Shown one piece after another: positions 60,627-64,000 of a DNA stretch of 64,000 nt. The notes under the pieces are model-generated. The model did no database searches. It had not been told where the DNA came from and saw only the letters and a program-made list of their open reading frames with translations. Source of the stretch: UBA11865 sp041570195. Its GTDB lineage: Bacteria; Chloroflexota; Anaerolineae; Promineifilales; Promineifilaceae. The position numbers were made by a program, and so were the translations under genes. The DNA lies in the NCBI GenBank assembly GCA_041570195.1, contig JBFFWQ010000012.1, positions 1 through 64,000 on the forward strand, given 5' to 3'. The number at the start of each line of letters is the position of its first letter. Position 1 is the first letter of the stretch.

Positions 60627-61764
60627 CTTGATCTTCCGGGTCGAAATCTTCGGCGACGAGACCTTTTTCTTTGGCCTCGTCGAGCGAGATGCCAGACGTA
60701 TAGAAATCGGCGCCACCTTCTTCGGCCAGCACTTCGTCCCAGAAGGCGTCGAGTTCGGGGTCATGGGCCTGTTCATCCGCTTCTGGCGTTGAGTCAACGA
60801 TAGGTTCGGCCGGCGGCGGCTTAACTGGAGCTAAGTCGTCACTCGTGGGCGCCAGATTCTGGGCACTGCCAGCTGATGAACCCGTCGGATCCGGTCGGAC
60901 GACCTGTCGGTCATCCGATTGGGCAGGCCTTGGTTCGCTCGGATAGTCCGCCAGCAGGGTCTTGAGTTCGTTGACTGCCCGCTGGGCAAAGACCCAAACC
61001 GTGCCAATGCGGCCGCGGCGTACCTGGGCATCAAACAGAATGACGATGAAGTGGTGGCGGTTTACGCTCGCCCAATACAGATCGTGACGCTCGCCCTCGA
61101 TAAACTGGACCATGTGCGGCTCGACGGGGTCCAGTTGATCAGCCAGGTACAGGCTGCAACTGACGCTGGCCGCGGTCGCTGCCACCAAGCGCGGCAATTC
61201 GGGCTGGGACTGGCTGCCGGTAGCCAACAGCAACTCGCCGCCTATGGTAACCAGCAGCACCTGTGCGGCACCGGTCTCAGTGCACAGGGTTTCAAGCCTA
61301 TCTACAACTGCCATTGGCAGAGCCATGACCGAATGCTCCTCCTCCAGCTCGTCCGGAGAGGGCGGCGCGACACTCGGCGGGGCCTGGCTTAACGATTCTC
61401 GGACTGCCACCAAGAACTCTTCGGCATCCAGCGGCTTGGACAAGAAGTGACTCACATCCAGAGCGGCAGCTTCGGCTCGCATTTCGGGCGATGGGCGAGC
61501 CGAAGCCAGGACAATGGGCATATCAGACCACAATCGTCGCGCATGGCGGGCCAGCTCTAGCCCATCCATTCCCGGCAAACGCACGCCAGACATTAGAAGG
61601 TCGTAACGCTTTCGCCGCAACTCTAGCAGCCCCTCCTCGCCTGAGGGCACCCCCAATACTTCGAAACTATCGTCTTCGACGAGCGACAGGACGGAGCGCA
61701 GGAAGTCAAGAGTGGCTCGTCTCTCGTCAACCGCCAGGATCTGTCTTGGTTTGCTCATCGCCAT
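60622..61764 (-). CDS. Pseudo-receiver and roadblock/LC7-domain protein
   Basis: A 380-residue cytoplasmic protein. Residues 8-125 have the receiver fold (ILAVDERRATLDFLRSVLSL), but the phosphoacceptor is lost: DLLMSGVRLPGMDG has G60 where DLxLLDVRLPGMDG has aspartate. The conserved lysine in FLSKPLDAEEF remains. Residues 150-275 look like a roadblock/LC7 (MglB-like) domain: MAVVDRLETLCTETGAAQVL, TIGGELLLATGSQS and RGRIGTVWVFAQRAVNELKTLL. The remainder is a disordered acidic tail ending LDAFWDEVLAEEGGADFYTS. Roadblock proteins regulate small GTPases such as MglA in polarity; none is encoded here. A phosphorylation-independent adaptor is inferred. Confidence 0.75.
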   Translation of the reverse strand: MAMSKPRQILAVDERRATLDFLRSVLSLVEDDSFEVLGVPSGEEGLLELRRKRYDLLMSGVRLPGMDGLELARHARRLWSDMPIVLASARPSPEMRAEAAALDVSHFLSKPLDAEEFLVAVRESLSQAPPSVAPPSPDELEEEHSVMALPMAVVDRLETLCTETGAAQVLLVTIGGELLLATGSQSQPELPRLVAATAASVSCSLYLADQLDPVEPHMVQFIEGERHDLYWASVNRHHFIVILFDAQVRRGRIGTVWVFAQRAVNELKTLLADYPSEPRPAQSDDRQVVRPDPTGSSAGSAQNLAPTSDDLAPVKPPPAEPIVDSTPEADEQAHDPELDAFWDEVLAEEGGADFYTSGISLDEAKEKGLVAEDFDPEDQD

Positions 61765-61790
61765 ACTGGTCGTAATCCAGTCGCCGCAAA

Positions 61791-62855
61791 TTACCGTCCG
61801 GCCGGGTCGTGGCCCAACTTACTGGCCCCAGGTTGCCCGGTTTCCAGCAGCCAACAGGCCGCGAAGTGTTCGTCGCCGTAATCTTTTAGGACCGGTTCCT
61901 CGGCCGAACAGCGATCGAAGGCCAACGGGCATCGCGTATGGAAACGGCAGCCGGTGGGCGGATTGAGCGGGCTCGGCACATCACCCTGCAGAATGATCCG
62001 CTGCCGCTTGAGTGTAGGGTCGGGCACGGGTATGGCCGACATCAGGGCCTGGGTATAAGGGTGAAGGGGATCGGAATACAGCTCATCACGGCTGGCGACC
62101 TCAACCATTTTACCCAGATACATGACGCCAACGCGCTCGCTGAAATGCTCGACCACGCTCAAATTGTGGGCGATGAACAAGTAGGTCAGGCCGAAGTCGC
62201 GCTGCAATTCACTCAAAATGTTGAGAACCTGGGCCTGAATCGAGACGTCCAAGGCAGACACTGGCTCATCGCAGACGATCAACTTGGGGCGCAGGGCCAA
62301 GGCGCGGGCGATGCCTATTCTTTGCCGCTGCCCACCAGAAAACTCATGGGGATAACGTCGGGCGTGATCAGCCCGCATGCCTACCCGGCTCAACATCTCT
62401 ACGACGATGTCATAACGCTCTTGGGCGCTCTTATCGGTATGAATCTTCAAACCTTCGGCGATGCTCTCACCAACTGGCAGGCGAGGATCGAGTGATGAGA
62501 AGGGATCCTGAAAGATGATTTGCATGTCGCGACGCATTTGCTTCAATTCAGATCCGGTCAGGTTGAAGACGTCCTGATCATTGAAGATCACCTCACCAGA
62601 AGTGGCTGGGATCAGGCGCAGTATGGTCCGGCCGACGGTGGTCTTGCCACAGCCGGACTCGCCCACCAGGCCGAAGGTTTCTCCTTCATAGATGTGGAAG
62701 CTTACATCGTCGACCGCCTTGACCCAACCAGAAACACGCCGTAGCAAACCGGAACGAACCGGAAAGTATTTGACCAATTTCTTGACAGCGACCAGGGTTT
62801 TGCGCTCGGCCGGCGCGTCTGTCATTGTATCTTGCACCGCAACGGATTCTGCCAT
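61791..62855 (-). CDS. oppF: Oligopeptide ABC transporter ATP-binding protein, OppF-like
   Basis: A 354-residue ATPase. Walker A is GLVGESGCGKTTVGR near residue 65, Q-loop IIFQDPFSSLDPRLPV, signature EFSGGQRQRIGIARALAL, Walker B LIVCDEPVSALDVSIQ and H-loop LFIAHNLSVV. The C-terminal extension LNPPTGCRFHTRCPLAFDRCS is the cysteine-rich oligopeptide/dipeptide transporter tail. An unusual N-terminal extension of about 25 residues precedes the ABC domain. It lies 55 bases behind the OppD-like gene and is surely co-transcribed. Permeases and binding protein must lie beyond the right edge. Confidence 0.93.
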   Translation of the reverse strand: MAESVAVQDTMTDAPAERKTLVAVKKLVKYFPVRSGLLRRVSGWVKAVDDVSFHIYEGETFGLVGESGCGKTTVGRTILRLIPATSGEVIFNDQDVFNLTGSELKQMRRDMQIIFQDPFSSLDPRLPVGESIAEGLKIHTDKSAQERYDIVVEMLSRVGMRADHARRYPHEFSGGQRQRIGIARALALRPKLIVCDEPVSALDVSIQAQVLNILSELQRDFGLTYLFIAHNLSVVEHFSERVGVMYLGKMVEVASRDELYSDPLHPYTQALMSAIPVPDPTLKRQRIILQGDVPSPLNPPTGCRFHTRCPLAFDRCSAEEPVLKDYGDEHFAACWLLETGQPGASKLGHDPAGR

Positions 62856-62883
62856 TAACCGGATTGTCTCCTTGAAAAATAGC

Positions 62884-62911
62884 CTTCAGCTCTTAGCCGG
62901 GAGCCTTTGGC
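62884..62911. repeat. 7-nt-period element between oppD-like and oppF-like genes
   Basis: Units CTTCAGC, TCTTAGC, CGGGAGC, CTTTGGC in register, in the 55-base spacer within an apparent operon. Confidence 0.6.
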
Positions 62912-63885
62912 TAATCATATAACCAACAGCGCACCCAGTGCTTCTGCGCGATCTTTTTCAGCTCGGGTTCTTCTTGGGTACAAATCTCTAGCTCGTTCTC
63001 GACCCTGGCTTTGCAGCGCGGGGCGAACTTGCAACCCTGCGGCAGATTAATCAGATTTGGCACCGAACCAGGGATGGTAGTCAACTCTTTCCCGGCCATG
63101 CCCAGAACGGGCGTCGAGCCGATGAGCGCTTTGGTATAAGGATGCTTCGGCTCTTTGAATAACACGTTGACATGGGCTTCTTCGACGATCCGGCCAGCGT
63201 ACATCACGTTGACCCGGTCGCACATCTCGGCCACGACGCCCAGATCATGGGTTATCAAAATGATGGCCGTATCGGTTTGGGCCTGTAGATTGCGCATGAG
63301 GTCCAATATTTGAGCCTGGATCGTCACGTCCAGGGCCGTCGTCGGCTCGTCGGCGATGAGTAATTGAGGCACACAGGCCAGGGCCATGGCGATCATGACC
63401 CTCTGGGCCATGCCGCCAGATAGCTCATGGGGAAAGCTCCGGGCTCGGGATTCCGGTTCCGGTATGCCGACCATGGCCAGCATTTCTACCGCCCGGTTTT
63501 CGGCCTCCTCCTTACTTATATCCTCGTGGATTAGCAGGACTTCCGCCAACTGGTCGCCAACACGAAAGACGGGGTTCAGGCAGCTCTGAGGTTGCTGGAA
63601 AATCATCGAAATGCTATTACCGCGTATGTCGCGCATCCTGGATTCGGGCACCTTGATCAGATCCTCGCCGTCGAAGTCGATCCCGCCTTCCACGATCCGG
63701 CCGGGCTGGCTCACCAAGCGCATTATGGACAGCGAAGTGACGCTCTTGCCGCAGCCTGACTCGCCCACAATGCCCAAAACTTCACCACGCTCAACCTGTA
63801 TGTCGACGCCATCCACGGCGCGAACGATGCCTTCCTGAGTGAAGAAGTATGTTTTTAGACCCCTGATTTCTAGGATATTTTCCAC
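62911..63885 (-). CDS. oppD: Oligopeptide ABC transporter ATP-binding protein, OppD-like
   Basis: A 324-residue ATPase. Walker A is GIVGESGCGKSVTSLS near residue 38, signature ELSGGMAQRVMIAMALA, Walker B LLIADEPTTALDVTIQ and H-loop ILITHDLGVVAEMCDRV. The C-terminal LINLPQGCKFAPRCKARVENELEICTQEEPEL is the typical dipeptide/oligopeptide tail. It couples ATP hydrolysis to uptake of peptides (or related solutes) together with OppF. The start is GTG 63885 with GAGGAAA upstream. The 115 bases to the window edge contain no further gene. Confidence 0.93.
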   Translation of the reverse strand: MENILEIRGLKTYFFTQEGIVRAVDGVDIQVERGEVLGIVGESGCGKSVTSLSIMRLVSQPGRIVEGGIDFDGEDLIKVPESRMRDIRGNSISMIFQQPQSCLNPVFRVGDQLAEVLLIHEDISKEEAENRAVEMLAMVGIPEPESRARSFPHELSGGMAQRVMIAMALACVPQLLIADEPTTALDVTIQAQILDLMRNLQAQTDTAIILITHDLGVVAEMCDRVNVMYAGRIVEEAHVNVLFKEPKHPYTKALIGSTPVLGMAGKELTTIPGSVPNLINLPQGCKFAPRCKARVENELEICTQEEPELKKIAQKHWVRCWLYD

Positions 63886-64000
63886 GCAGGTTTCCTCTTT
63901 TCAGACCGATCAAATTTGAACACGCTCAACAGGGCTCCGAGATTTGTCCCATTGTAACTCTCTTGAGTGAAGAGACAAGAATCATCACTTCTTCCAGACG

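Overview
The window looks like a chromosomal fragment of a GC-rich environmental bacterium, most probably a Chloroflexota member related to Anaerolineae. That placement is inference. It rests on lipoproteins with Pro/Thr-rich linkers, SdrD-like and lamin-tail secreted proteins, a two-part Tad locus next to a DegS/DegU-like pair, long runs of GT-C membrane glycosyltransferases, and spacers full of short-period repeats with many GGCCGG-type words. No rRNA, tRNA, CRISPR array or insertion sequence was recognised.

Left part (1-22 kb): the 3' end of a repetitive fibre-like protein, then mostly monocistronic housekeeping and accessory genes. These include a YjjG-like nucleotidase, an AlkZ/YcaQ-type winged-helix protein, MsrA, a GlcG/HbpS protein, EamA and two MFS transporters, a sulfite-oxidase-like Mo enzyme, an SRPBCC protein, GuaB and Lgt. 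A minus-strand block follows with SppA, a DUF4350-like protein with PPC domains and a sulfatase-like enzyme, the last two joined at a TGATG junction.

Middle part (22-42 kb): a truncated YugP-type metallopeptidase, a large SdrD-like secreted protein, a PadR regulator and membrane-protein operon behind a well-formed promoter, and a decaying tandem array of lamin-tail-domain genes. Then come recF with a lipoprotein, maf, a clearly broken hybrid histidine kinase with a response-regulator scrap, an acidic TPR protein, a Kbl-type enzyme, Nif3, HNH nuclease, a low-molecular-weight phosphatase, HPF and ComF.

Right part (42-64 kb): a Tad/Flp pilus assembly operon (cpaE-cpaF-tadB-tadC), a separate 53-residue Flp pilin gene with its own promoter and terminator, a DegS/DegU-like two-component pair, and a chain of GT-C membrane proteins with a PIG-V-like mannosyltransferase. 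A methyltransferase and a DPM1-type polyprenol-phosphate mannose synthase follow. Together this suggests a surface-assembly region in which the pilus, its regulation and envelope mannosylation lie side by side. The end holds a RimK-like ATP-grasp ligase, a pseudo-receiver/roadblock protein and two oligopeptide ABC ATPases.

Themes worth attention: three families of intergenic elements with strict 7-, 9- and 10-nt periodicity; several genes whose start codon lies 6-10 nt after a -10 box (leaderless or nearly so); and several genes caught in decay.
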